32,876 nt of DNA from Neptuniibacter sp. (GTDB lineage Bacteria > Pseudomonadota > Gammaproteobacteria > Pseudomonadales > Balneatricaceae): NCBI RefSeq assembly GCF_024231755.1, contig NZ_JAAEQH010000083.1:1-32876 (forward strand). Reading direction: 5' to 3'. Each line of letters opens with the position of its first letter. Position 1 is the first letter of the stretch. The notes below the pieces were generated by a model. It did no database searches and had not been told where the DNA came from. It was given only the letters and a program-made list of their open reading frames with translations. The position numbers were made by a program, and so were the translations under genes. Positions 17,339 through 25,584 of this stretch are shown here, in pieces.

Positions 17339-17539
17339 TTAAAAGATGTCGCTGTTTTCAGACAGGAGTTCATCAATCTCTTTATCAACTTTGACTAGAA
17401 TTTCATGTTCAATTTTGACATTCAGATTGATAGTGATGGGCTCGCTCGGAACCGCGACCTCAACGCGCGGTGAACAACCGCTGGTACCAGCCAGGGCGAT
17501 GATCAGCGCGCCAGGAAGGAGTAAGTGGTTAAGTTTCAT
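17339..17539 (-). CDS. ynbE: YnbE family lipoprotein
   Basis: 66-residue lipoprotein. The signal peptide ends in the lipobox LAGTSGC, with Cys22 as the lipidated residue. A short mature domain contains ITINLNVKIEHEILVKVDKEID, an amphipathic strand-rich segment. In E. coli YnbE is an outer-membrane lipoprotein that stacks on the C-terminal end of YdbH to complete a lipid-conducting bridge. The location between ydbH and ydbL is conserved, and its small size agrees with the E. coli protein (about 61 residues). Confidence 0.92.
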   Translation of the reverse strand: MKLNHLLLPGALIIALAGTSGCSPRVEVAVPSEPITINLNVKIEHEILVKVDKEIDELLSENSDIF

Positions 17540-17586
17540 GGTTGTTCCTCGGTTTTAAGCGTTTGGCCTAAGTCTATATGAATAGC

Positions 17587-19914
17587 CTAACGATAACGCT
17601 TCTCAATTGTTTTAGTCAATTTATCTGTAAATTGTAAGGTTTGTAATAACTTAGGGATGTTTTCCTCAATGTTAATTGTAAAGTCGACGGGGTGGCCATT
17701 ATTCCAATCTGGGTTGTTACCCTTGAGTCGTGTATTTAGTAGGGCAGTCCCGTCTTTTGCATAGTTCAGTTTGATATCCAGTTTTTCGTAGTGGAAGTTT
17801 TCCAGCGCTTCAAGTGCCATCTTTAACCCGGCATTTGTGGCTGCGTAAGCCGTTACTGTCGGGTTGGGAAGGAAGTTAATCTTGCCCCCCGGATCAAGGC
17901 TGTTGAGAACTCCATCTGTGATACTCAGTTCATTGTTGCTGAAGTTGAGAGGGAAGTTACCGGATAACTTTCCCTCTCCCGAAAGGCATTGTTGCTGTTC
18001 CAGGCTCAATATTGCGCCCAGATCCATTTTTTCGATCTCAACCTGAGTCGCAAGCTCAGGGGACAGCGGATCGAAACTGACCGGAGCGATACTGATATCT
18101 CCTTCAAGCAAGCGGGCTTTCACGTGTTCCAGCTTGAGTAGATCACGTCCTTTTGCTCGCTCATAGGCGTAGCGGGTTTGAACCTTTGTGATCTCAACAC
18201 CCGTTGTAACTCTTTCCAGCTTAACAGCACCTTTATCCTTTATTCTCCCCGAGGGATATACGGTAGTAGATGAATCCCAGTCGATCTGTTGCAACTGATA
18301 ATCTTCCCAGTTTAAGTCAGCACTACGGATGCTGTTGTTAAGGTTGGCTGAGAAAGCGCCGTTCCTGAATCGGGCTGAGCCGTTATGAAAAAGGCTACCT
18401 TTACTGATACTGAGTTCAGCAGGGATAGAAATATAGGGGGCCAGTATTTGGTCGATATTTTTTAAAACTACAGGTTTGAGTTTCCAGGAAAGACGACTGT
18501 CATTTTTTGTTAGATCAGTTTTGTGGCTACCAGAGATATTAATAGGTAGATCTCTTGTTCTCAGCTGATAGCTTCCACTTAGCTTGTTATCTTTAAATTT
18601 GAGACTGCTGTGCAGATCAAAGATGGGGAGAGGCTGATCAGGAATGGTTAGTTTGATATTTGAGCTTTTTAAGTTTGCATCCAGCTGCATATTTTCCAGA
18701 TCGAGCTGCTGAATATCTAGTGTAACAGCACCTTGCCTTAAGCGACCCTGTGGTAGGGAAACTTCCGGGTGCTCAATATGTAACTTTGCAAGCTTCAACT
18801 CGGGGAAACTTGTTTCTCCTTTCATCATGGAAGCGAGGTCAGCGTTGAATTGAATACCTTTTGGGGTAGTCAAATAAATAGTGGAGATAGGCTCTGAAAG
18901 GCCATCTATAGTCAGATGGTGTGCAGAGAGCTCACTTTTATGAGAAATATTCAGAGAGAGGTCGTTGCGCGAAAAACTTAACTCACTGTCAAAATTTAGC
19001 TTTACAGTCTGCAACTGCGGAGTGGGATGATGAACAGTGATCTGACCTTCCACAACTTGATTAGACTGTACGCTCAGGAGCAGATCATCGGGAGTGAAGT
19101 CGGTTTGCAGTGGAAATGAGGTAATACCAATGCTTGTTACAGATCCTGAAAACTCAGGAAGAGCCTGTTCTGTTGGTAAAAGCTTTTCCTGCCATTTCTG
19201 TAATCCAGTCAGATCAAACAGTTGTGTGGCTGACAGTTTTAAGTTGTCTTCGTAATAGAGTTCACCGTTAATGACCACAAAAGGAATGTCCTGCTGCAAC
19301 AACCGCAAGTGGAAGGCGTCATCCTCTGTTAGCTCAACATCACCCCAGCCCAGATCTTCGTTGTTACGCTCAAAGTGAACACGGCTTAACAGGTTTTGAT
19401 GATCAAAGTGCAGTGCGCCGGAGAAACGCCAGTCAGGGGTACCATCAGGATAATCCAGTTCCAGATTGAGCTGCCCGATGCGTAACAAGTCTACAGGAAT
19501 CTGTTTAAACCACTGACTAGGTAAGGCAGCGCTGAGATCCACGGTTTCTCCAGCGGATTCCTGCTGATTCAGACTGCTGTAACTGATCTTTACATCCGAT
19601 TGGGGCAGTTCTATTTCTTTCAGCTTGTGTTGTAGAAATAACTCTAACAGCTGGTATTTAACCCGGATCTGACCAGTTTCGATGCGGATATGTTTGTCAC
19701 CTTCCTGTTTCTCCAGGTGCAGGTTGTTGATCTGCAGGCTGTTCCACTCAGGTGGCTGCATATCCAGTTCAATATAGGAGAAATTTTGTTTTTTCAGCCA
19801 GTTTTGTAAGCCCTTCTGAGCAATGAGGGGGGATAGGGAATAGAGTGCCAGAGCAGTAGAGGTAATCAGCAGGGGAGGTAATAGCCACCAAAGAAGCTTT
19901 TTTCTGCTTTGCAT
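17587..19914 (-). CDS. ydbH: YdbH family AsmA-like intermembrane lipid transport protein
   Basis: 775 residues. One N-terminal membrane anchor (about 7-30, LLWWLLPPLLITSTALALY) is followed by a very long periplasmic part built of repeating beta strands, as in AsmA-like bridge proteins. The C-terminal section (PGGKINFLPNPTVTAY, FHYEKLDIKLNYAKDG and LLNTRLKGNNPDWNNGHPVDF) is the DUF-type end that matches YdbH and TamB/YhdP relatives. With TamB and YhdP it provides redundant phospholipid transport to the outer membrane in E. coli. It is encoded upstream of ynbE and ydbL in the usual order. It is somewhat shorter than E. coli YdbH (about 879). Confidence 0.9.
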   Translation of the reverse strand: MQSRKKLLWWLLPPLLITSTALALYSLSPLIAQKGLQNWLKKQNFSYIELDMQPPEWNSLQINNLHLEKQEGDKHIRIETGQIRVKYQLLELFLQHKLKEIELPQSDVKISYSSLNQQESAGETVDLSAALPSQWFKQIPVDLLRIGQLNLELDYPDGTPDWRFSGALHFDHQNLLSRVHFERNNEDLGWGDVELTEDDAFHLRLLQQDIPFVVINGELYYEDNLKLSATQLFDLTGLQKWQEKLLPTEQALPEFSGSVTSIGITSFPLQTDFTPDDLLLSVQSNQVVEGQITVHHPTPQLQTVKLNFDSELSFSRNDLSLNISHKSELSAHHLTIDGLSEPISTIYLTTPKGIQFNADLASMMKGETSFPELKLAKLHIEHPEVSLPQGRLRQGAVTLDIQQLDLENMQLDANLKSSNIKLTIPDQPLPIFDLHSSLKFKDNKLSGSYQLRTRDLPINISGSHKTDLTKNDSRLSWKLKPVVLKNIDQILAPYISIPAELSISKGSLFHNGSARFRNGAFSANLNNSIRSADLNWEDYQLQQIDWDSSTTVYPSGRIKDKGAVKLERVTTGVEITKVQTRYAYERAKGRDLLKLEHVKARLLEGDISIAPVSFDPLSPELATQVEIEKMDLGAILSLEQQQCLSGEGKLSGNFPLNFSNNELSITDGVLNSLDPGGKINFLPNPTVTAYAATNAGLKMALEALENFHYEKLDIKLNYAKDGTALLNTRLKGNNPDWNNGHPVDFTINIEENIPKLLQTLQFTDKLTKTIEKRYR

Positions 19915-19948
19915 GTAACCTCCCTTGTAAGTCGCTTAACCTGTGAGC

Positions 19949-20353
19949 TTACTCAAGCTCCAGATCATAGAGACGTTCTACCGCATCTTTAAGGTGGAAG
20001 ATAAGCTCACTGTATTTATCTGTATCGTTCTCGATATCTATATCGCCCAAACGATCGGCGGTCTCTTCCAATGATTCACCACGGTTATCAACACCGTAGT
20101 CAGCCATCAGCCAGTACATCAGACCATAAATCTCTTTAACGCTTTCGACCTGATCCAGGTCTTCCAGCATTTCATTGCGGATCTGTTTCAGCCGTGGCAT
20201 TAAAGGTGAGCTGTCCTCTGTTTCTAAGTAAAGCTCAAGCAGTTCGAATGCATACTGAATTAGAACAGTTTCGCTATCCGTTGGAGTGGATAGCGAGGAG
20301 GTTTGTTCCATTGATGGTGAGTCAGATTTCAATTGCTGCAGCAGGAAAGCCAT
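19949..20353 (-). CDS. acidic hypothetical protein
   Basis: Not recognised. 134 residues, strongly acidic (many Asp/Glu, ending DLELE), with no membrane segment or signal peptide. A helical repeat-like pattern runs through the body (LLELYLETEDSSPLMPRLKQ, IYGLMYWLMADYG). The start codon overlaps the stop of the O-methyltransferase gene (TAATG), so translation is coupled. An internal Met at residue 15 is an alternative start. It lies directly upstream of ydbH. No function is proposed. Confidence 0.75.
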   Translation of the reverse strand: MAFLLQQLKSDSPSMEQTSSLSTPTDSETVLIQYAFELLELYLETEDSSPLMPRLKQIRNEMLEDLDQVESVKEIYGLMYWLMADYGVDNRGESLEETADRLGDIDIENDTDKYSELIFHLKDAVERLYDLELE

Positions 20354-20991
20354 TAACGGATCTTCCTTACCACATTCATTCCATCACGCACGGTTAGGAA
20401 GATGTTTTCCACGTTTGGATCGGCGGCTATCTCTTTATTCAGTTCAACCAGAACATCGTCGATATCTGATTCAGGCTGGATAACTTTACCTGACCAGAGC
20501 ATATTATCGAGAACAATCAATCCGCCCGGACGAGTCATCTCCAGCGCCTTGCGGTAGTAGTTAAGGTAGTTGCGTTTATCAGCATCAATGAAGGTGAAGT
20601 CCAGCTCCATATCTAGCGTTTCGATAGTTTCGATAGCTTTACCGAAGATCACCTCAATCTTATGTCCGTGAGGGCTGCGATCGAAGAATGTTTTCGCAAA
20701 ATCGATGGCGCGAGGATTGGTTTCGCAGCAGATGATCTTGCCATCGTCAGGCATCCCTTCAGCGATAGAAAGGGCGGAGTAACCGGTAAACATTCCGATC
20801 TCCAAAACATTCTTTGGCTGGTGGAGCTGCACTAAAAACTTGAGTGTGCGACCTACAAGTCGACCGGACAGCTTCTGCGGCCAGCCCATATTCTTGTTGG
20901 TTTCATCAATCAGTTCCTGAAGAAGTTCAGGTTCAGGTGTTGTGCTTAAAAATGCGTAGTCTTCTACCGCTTCGTTTACCAGAAATTCCAC
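20353..20991 (-). CDS. SAM-dependent O-methyltransferase (caffeoyl-CoA OMT family)
   Basis: 212 residues. SAM-binding motif I is VLEIGMFTGYSALSIAEGMP. Motif II includes KIICCETNPRAIDFAK. The metal-binding region FTFIDADKRNYLNYY is followed by GGLIVLDNMLWSGKV, all typical of the class I caffeoyl-CoA/catechol OMT family (YrrM-like). It needs a divalent metal and methylates a hydroxyl of a small molecule; the substrate is unknown. It sits 12 nt after the secreted Cys-rich protein gene and overlaps the next gene by one base. Confidence 0.9.
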   Translation of the reverse strand: MEFLVNEAVEDYAFLSTTPEPELLQELIDETNKNMGWPQKLSGRLVGRTLKFLVQLHQPKNVLEIGMFTGYSALSIAEGMPDDGKIICCETNPRAIDFAKTFFDRSPHGHKIEVIFGKAIETIETLDMELDFTFIDADKRNYLNYYRKALEMTRPGGLIVLDNMLWSGKVIQPESDIDDVLVELNKEIAADPNVENIFLTVRDGMNVVRKIR

Positions 20992-21003
20992 TTAATCTTT
21001 CTC

Positions 21004-21339
21004 TTACTTATCAGGTCGCAACATTACTTTACTGGCCCATGCATCGAAGGCCGGGCTACCGTCTTCAGGAATGAGCTGAAATTGGCAGACAATAATATCA
21101 CCTTCCGGGCACTGCTTGATAATTGCTTTTGCATTAGCTGGAGCAGGGAGACAACCGCTCTGGGGTGGCTGGCCTACGCCATAGAGGGACCATTTTAGTA
21201 ACTGGTCGTAGTTCTCTTTAGTGGTGCAGACCGTATAGCTGTTATCGATTACCCGATAAATTTTAGGTTCTTTTGTTGGGGTTTCTTCTGCCTGAAGAAA
21301 CGTCGGGAATAAGAACAGGAGTAGAGTCAGGTATTTCAT
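21004..21339 (-). CDS. secreted Cys-containing hypothetical protein
   Basis: 111 residues with a clear signal peptide (1-17, FPTFLQA|EETPT). The mature part has four cysteines (38, 63, 77 and 85), suggesting two disulfides in a small periplasmic domain. No family was recognised. It lies between the K+ channel gene and the O-methyltransferase in the long minus-strand run. Its start is 21 nt after the channel stop, so the two are probably co-transcribed. Confidence 0.75.
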   Translation of the reverse strand: MKYLTLLLFLFPTFLQAEETPTKEPKIYRVIDNSYTVCTTKENYDQLLKWSLYGVGQPPQSGCLPAPANAKAIIKQCPEGDIIVCQFQLIPEDGSPAFDAWASKVMLRPDK

Positions 21340-21360
21340 AGTAGCGTTACCTGTGTTGCT

Positions 21361-22407
21361 TTAGCGTTGTGCAATGGCTGCCCAGTCGAGCGTCTTCAAG
21401 CGTGATTCTGCGATGTAGTATACAGTGCAGCCCGCTTTAATACGTTGTTCGAGCGAGGGGTTCACCTCAGGTTTTCCATCACTATCGAGATCAACAGCTA
21501 TTAGCGTAGCGCCATAGTTTTCTTTTAACGGTACATAGAGATCGCGGACTGTTATTTCGGGCAATTTCTCCGGAACAACGATTGAGAATTGGGTCATTCC
21601 AGTAGAAGCATTAAGCAGTTCGTGGTGAAGTATGCTCGAACCTGGGTCCATGGCTGATTTAACCATCATCTCGGTGGATACGGATGGCGTACATTCGATA
21701 GTTGGGCAGTGCTGCTTAAGCAGTTTACTCAGGCTCTCGTCACGAAAATACGCAATCATGTGAGCCGTTGAGTTCAAGTTATAGAGATTAAGTGCAGCAC
21801 TCAGAGTTTGGTCGTCTTGGGCACAGTCGATGATAATAGTTGATGCATCTTCTATATCAGCGCGCTTAAGCCCCGCTTCACCATTAAGGGATAGAGTACG
21901 AACAAATTCGATACTTCCCGGTAAGGGATTCTCCATCTCTTCGGCTACACAAAGGCAGATATCCCGATTCAGGTTTTGACGTGCTTCTGTTTTCAGTAGT
22001 TTAAGTAGAGGTAGAGTGCGCTGCTCATTCCAGCCCACCACAACAATATGATCATGTAAGTCGAGTTCTTTAAGACCCATAACGCCTTTTCTCCACTGAA
22101 ATGCACTGAAAGCAGCAAATTTACCAACTGTAAGAGCGAACATACCCAAGCCAAACGGGATGACATAAAACCCAACAAGCGTTTTCCCGAGAGGCGTCTG
22201 CGGAGACAGATCTCCATAACCAACGGTAGATGCTGTGACGAGAAGCCAGTATAAGTAGTCCTGACCGGTAAGATTGGTTTCGCCTGCTAGGTATAGGAGC
22301 AACCAGCTACTTGCACTGTATAACAGCAGAAGTGCAAACACTGCCTGCCACTTCATCTTCTTGAAGTGGCGATAGATCAGTTTGCGTAACCCTTTGAATA
22401 CCAGCAT
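21361..22407 (-). CDS. two-TM potassium channel with RCK/TrkA-N domain
   Basis: 348 residues. TM1 is at about 19-41 and is followed by a pore loop with the K+ selectivity filter TVGYGD (61-66), then TM2 at about 75-98. A cytoplasmic Rossmann RCK domain begins at about 115 (HDHIVVVGWNEQRTLPLL) and is followed by an RCK-C-like region (about 265-340). The nucleotide-binding loop is GWNEQ rather than GxGxxG, as in MthK/BK-type RCK domains, so Ca2+ or another ligand may gate it. It is the first gene of the nine-gene minus-strand run. Confidence 0.92.
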   Translation of the reverse strand: MLVFKGLRKLIYRHFKKMKWQAVFALLLLYSASSWLLLYLAGETNLTGQDYLYWLLVTASTVGYGDLSPQTPLGKTLVGFYVIPFGLGMFALTVGKFAAFSAFQWRKGVMGLKELDLHDHIVVVGWNEQRTLPLLKLLKTEARQNLNRDICLCVAEEMENPLPGSIEFVRTLSLNGEAGLKRADIEDASTIIIDCAQDDQTLSAALNLYNLNSTAHMIAYFRDESLSKLLKQHCPTIECTPSVSTEMMVKSAMDPGSSILHHELLNASTGMTQFSIVVPEKLPEITVRDLYVPLKENYGATLIAVDLDSDGKPEVNPSLEQRIKAGCTVYYIAESRLKTLDWAAIAQR

Positions 22408-22496
22408 AAAAACGAAAATCGCCGAATAATATTTTCTGCGAGTTTACCTTCCTTTTAAGAGAACAGGCAAAAAAAGGTTCTACACCTTACCTTGCA

Positions 22497-22520
22497 GGCA
22501 TATTCAGCAATATGCCTTTT
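22497..22520 (+). terminator. hairpin with short U-tract in leader of the small membrane gene
   Basis: GGCATATT (22497-22504), loop CAGC, AATATGCC (22509-22516) and TTTT. It has the form of a weak intrinsic terminator on the plus strand, located between the divergent channel gene and the small membrane protein. It may be a leader attenuator, or may end an upstream short transcript. Confidence 0.4.
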
Positions 22521-22631
22521 CATCGAACCCTAATGACCAGATTGAAGTTATAGGGCTTAAAGGTGCATTGGACTTGAGCACAGGTTGTCTTACAATGCAG
22601 CGACAAATTGAATCGTTTCTGGAGTGTGGTT

Positions 22632-22991
22632 GTGCCGAGTATTGATCCTCTAATTATTTTTTTGGTAACAGGTGTTGTATCCATGTCAGCTGCATTATGC
22701 GCAGGGGCTTTGAATAAACTGCCTGAAGAGGATAAGCCTGCTTTTGCTCACAGTAAAAATGGCATGATGGCGATTCTACTTGCCGGTAATATTGCTGCTG
22801 TTGCGCTACTGTTTTCCGCTGCATACGGTTTTAATAAGCTGGATTGGTGGATTCCTCTGCTTTGCGTATTTGTTACCTTCCCAATCGCGCATTATGTGGT
22901 TATCCAGCAGCTCTTTGGAGACGTTAAAGGTTTGTTTGTAATGTCGCCACTGGCGTTGGTTTCTCTTCCTGTACTTTACCTCTACTGGTAA
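22632..22991 (+). CDS. small four-TM membrane protein
   Basis: About 119 residues from GTG at 22632, which follows a GGAG site with 7-nt spacing. An in-frame TTG at 22608 lacks a ribosome-binding site. Four hydrophobic helices (about 6-26, 43-65, 71-90 and 97-117) run through the protein, with a short cytoplasmic or periplasmic loop LNKLPEEDKPAFAHSKNG. No family was recognised. It lies 6 nt before rmuC, so the two are likely co-transcribed. Confidence 0.75.
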   Translation: MPSIDPLIIFLVTGVVSMSAALCAGALNKLPEEDKPAFAHSKNGMMAILLAGNIAAVALLFSAAYGFNKLDWWIPLLCVFVTFPIAHYVVIQQLFGDVKGLFVMSPLALVSLPVLYLYW

Positions 22992-22997
22992 GAGGAG

Positions 22998-24458
22998 ATG
23001 ATGGAGCAACTGCTGGCGGAGTTTGATCTAACCAGCCTTTTAACTGGGCTGGGTGTAGGGATGCTCATCGCAGCTGCGGTTGCTCTTATAATCCTTAATC
23101 GAAAACAAAGGCAGTGGCAGGATAACGAACAAAAGTTAATCCTGCAGATCGAACAAGGTCAACATGGCCTTAAAAGCCTTAATTCCCGTACTAAACAATT
23201 GCAGAGTGATTATCACCATCTCGACCTGCAACGTACCCGCCTAGAAGAACGACTGCGTAATCTCGAACCCCTGTTAGCCTCAACTGTTACAGATAAACAA
23301 CAGTTAGAAAAAAAGCTGCAACAAACCGGTTATCAACTCTCTGACCGGAATGAAGTGATTGCCGATCTTGAAGCTCGGTTGGAATCAGAGCAGCAGGCCC
23401 ATGCCGATAAATTGAAAGAACTTGAACAGGCTCGCGGGCAACTTAAACAGGAGTTTCAGAATCTGGCGAACCGTATCTTTGATGAGAAATCGAAACGTTT
23501 CTCAGAAACTAACAAAGAGGATATGGGAAATCTGCTTACCCCTTTACGTGAACAACTTGGCGAGTTTAAACGTCGTGTTGAGGATGTTTACGATAAAGAA
23601 GCAAAAGACCGGCGTGCGCTTCACGAACAGATTACAAACTTGAAGCAGCTTAACCAGCAGATGAGTGAAGATGCGATCAACCTGACTAATGCCTTAAAAG
23701 GGGAGAGTAAAACCCAAGGTAACTGGGGCGAGGTTGTTCTGGAAAGGGCACTTGAAGAGTCTGGTCTGCGAAAAGGACATGAGTTTGAACTTCAGTTCTC
23801 TGCCAACCAAGATGGTAAACGTTATCAGCCTGATGCCGTAATACACCTACCAGATGGGAAAGATATCATCGTTGATTCTAAGGCCTCCCTGACCGCTTAT
23901 GAAAAGTATTGCGCCAGTGAGGATCCCGAAGAGCAGTTGCGTTACCTACGGGAGCATCTGGTATCTGTACGTGGTCATATTAAAGGGCTGAGCGATAAGG
24001 CTTATCAGGCGCTGGATGGTGTGCGCTCCCTGGATTTCGTACTTCTTTTTGTGCCAATTGAAGGTGCTTTTCTATTAGCCTTAGAGCGTGAGCCTACACT
24101 GTTTAAAGAGGCATTTGATCGCAATATTATGTTGGTCAGCCCGGCAACATTGATGGTTACTCTGCGTACGATTCATAATATCTGGCGATATGAACATCAG
24201 AATCAGAATGCCCGTGAAATTGCCCATCGTGGTGGTGAACTACATGACAAGTTCGTAGGATTTATTGAATCGATGGATGATATCGGGCGCAATCTGGATA
24301 GAACCCAACAAGCTTTTGATACTGCCCATAAACGTTTGGTCAGCGGGCGAGGAAACCTGGTCAATCAGGTAGCTATGCTGCAGAAACTAGGTGCAAACAG
24401 TAAGAAGAAGCTGAATACCGATCTGCTAGAAAAAGCAGCAGAGGCTGATCAAGAGTGA
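22998..24458 (+). CDS. rmuC: DNA recombination protein RmuC
   Basis: 486 residues, the usual length. One N-terminal membrane helix (about 12-34) is followed by a long coiled coil (about 40-230, repeated Glu/Gln/Leu heptads). The conserved RmuC domain then includes TQGNWGEVVLERALEESGLR, DAVIHLPDGKDIIVDSKASL and FVPIEGAFLLALE. It limits inversions between inverted repeats in E. coli and carries a nuclease-like fold. A GAGG ribosome-binding site is present. The stop overlaps the start of the next gene (GTGA). Confidence 0.95.
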   Translation: MMEQLLAEFDLTSLLTGLGVGMLIAAAVALIILNRKQRQWQDNEQKLILQIEQGQHGLKSLNSRTKQLQSDYHHLDLQRTRLEERLRNLEPLLASTVTDKQQLEKKLQQTGYQLSDRNEVIADLEARLESEQQAHADKLKELEQARGQLKQEFQNLANRIFDEKSKRFSETNKEDMGNLLTPLREQLGEFKRRVEDVYDKEAKDRRALHEQITNLKQLNQQMSEDAINLTNALKGESKTQGNWGEVVLERALEESGLRKGHEFELQFSANQDGKRYQPDAVIHLPDGKDIIVDSKASLTAYEKYCASEDPEEQLRYLREHLVSVRGHIKGLSDKAYQALDGVRSLDFVLLFVPIEGAFLLALEREPTLFKEAFDRNIMLVSPATLMVTLRTIHNIWRYEHQNQNAREIAHRGGELHDKFVGFIESMDDIGRNLDRTQQAFDTAHKRLVSGRGNLVNQVAMLQKLGANSKKKLNTDLLEKAAEADQE

Positions 24459-25102
24459 TTTCGATCGTAGGTTATGGTTCTTTACTTTCTGAACGCTCTG
24501 CTCGGGAAACAATCCCTGGCTTAGAAAATTTCCGTATTGTGACTGTGCCGGGATATAGACGAATCTTTAACAAGGTTGGTGTTGTTTTTCTTAGCCGCTA
24601 CGGAGCTGACCCACACTCTCTGGAGCTGGCTTCCTGCTCAACGGAAGCTTGTAACCGTTCCCAGATTATCTGTTCTCAATTTGAATGCAGTGAAGCAGAC
24701 TTTGCAGAGCTGTATGAACGCGAGCATCGGTTTAACTGGGTTGATGTGGAAACCCTCAGTGCCAGTGGTGAGCGTTCAATAGGTAGAATGTGTAGTAGCT
24801 CAACCGATAACTACTACCGTAATACTAAATGCAGGTCTGAGGCTGAATACCAGCAAAGGGTAGGGCAATACTACGCTGGATTGCTATGGCGAACTGATAT
24901 CCTGCCATACCCCCGTTATCTGGCTTTCTGCCTACAGGCGGCTCATGGTCTTGGTGGTGAGGCTTTAGATAATTTCCTGGATCATAGCTATCTGGCGGAT
25001 GGTAAAACGCCTATTCGTGACTATGTCGAAACGCATGAATCTTTGAGCAGCTGGCGTAGTATCGACTGCGGTTATAGCTACGAAACTGAAACAAATTCAT
25101 AG
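24455..25102 (+). CDS. gamma-glutamylcyclotransferase-fold (GGCT-like) protein
   Basis: 215 residues. The N-terminal VGYGSLLSERSARETIP is the GGCT substrate-loop motif (YGSL at 7-10). A likely catalytic Glu lies in ELYEREHRFNW (Glu88 or Glu90). The C-terminal half (about 110-205) is longer than in minimal GGCT proteins and contains CLQAAHGLGGEALDNFLDHSYLADG. The start is a GTG overlapping the rmuC stop, so it is translationally coupled. Substrate unknown; glutathione or gamma-glutamyl-amine cleavage is a family-level guess. Confidence 0.82.
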   Translation: MISIVGYGSLLSERSARETIPGLENFRIVTVPGYRRIFNKVGVVFLSRYGADPHSLELASCSTEACNRSQIICSQFECSEADFAELYEREHRFNWVDVETLSASGERSIGRMCSSSTDNYYRNTKCRSEAEYQQRVGQYYAGLLWRTDILPYPRYLAFCLQAAHGLGGEALDNFLDHSYLADGKTPIRDYVETHESLSSWRSIDCGYSYETETNS

Positions 25103-25157
25103 TCGAAAACTCGCTGTGTAACCTCGATTTTTTACCACTTTACTTCTCCTTAGCTTT

Positions 25158-25303
25158 CTCAATATTCAATAATGATTTTTGTTGAAAAATCATTATTGAA
25201 TATTGATTTGTTTGTAATTTATCAAAACTAAATTTTGATATTTTTATTAATAATCAAAGTTAAAATTTGATTTATACTGAAATAATCAAAATTAAGTTTT
25301 GAT
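25158..25303. promoter_or_regulatory. phased array of five 19-bp ATCAA...TTGAT palindromic sites
   Basis: Three strong sites are ATCAAAACTAAATTTTGAT (25221-25239), ATCAAAGTTAAAATTTGAT (25253-25271) and ATCAAAATTAAGTTTTGAT (25285-25303). Their starts are exactly 32 bp apart, and the 13-bp spacers between them are unrelated. In the same register, 32 bp upstream, lies ATCATTATTGAATATTGAT (25189-25207). A further 31 bp upstream is CTCAATATTCAATAATGAT (25158-25176), its near reverse complement. About three helical turns per step would place a bound protein on one DNA face. It is a candidate cooperative operator or centromere-like site. The binding protein is unknown. Confidence 0.75.
25160..25205. 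repeat. perfect 21-bp inverted repeat with 4-nt loop
   Basis: The arms 25160-25180 and 25185-25205 are exact reverse complements around the loop GTTG. The arm begins CAATATTCAATAATG. Nearly all A/T, it is poor as an intrinsic terminator. It coincides with the two upstream sites of the phased array, read in opposite orientation. Confidence 0.85.
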
Positions 25304-25584
25304 TTTTGGTGTTTTTTTAACCTATTGAAATTGAGAAAAATATTAATTTCCTGAAAAATTTTAGTGATGGTGAGCATGTGTAGCTGGTTGAAATTTATTG
25401 GTTTTTTTTCTTAATAAATATCGAAACATGCCGATAACAAAAGTAACTAGTGAATTTGATGTGTTTTTGTTCTTGCTAAAAACTTTTAAGAATTAAAAAA
25501 AATTCATCGAAAAAAGGTTGGCTTATAAATAGCAATCAGTAAAATTAGTAATGCTGGTAAATAAAATTAGCTGGTAGTTGGCTT

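Larger units (their letters stand above)
25103..25584. other. AT-rich non-coding spacer before ftsA, 482 bp
   Basis: Very AT-rich compared with its neighbours and without a credible ORF. It contains the phased palindrome array (25158-25303), a perfect 21-bp inverted repeat (25160-25205), poly-T and poly-A stretches, and a 60-bp-spaced direct repeat ending at the ftsA start. No -35/-10 pair stood out clearly. Confidence 0.7.

Noticed and set aside
25221-25303. The phased ATCAAA...TTTGAT sites as IHF sites
   Set aside because: They start like the IHF consensus (WATCAA) but lack TTR four bases later on either strand, and their dyad symmetry is not a feature of IHF sites.
25158-25303. A short CRISPR-like array (regular 32-bp period)
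   Set aside because: Repeats are only 19 bp with 13-bp spacers, too short for CRISPR, and no cas genes are present.
25221-25303. FNR/CRP-type boxes
   Set aside because: FNR needs TTGAT-N4-ATCAA. Here the half-sites point the other way (ATCAA first) and the outward TTGAT...ATCAA pairs are 13 bp apart.
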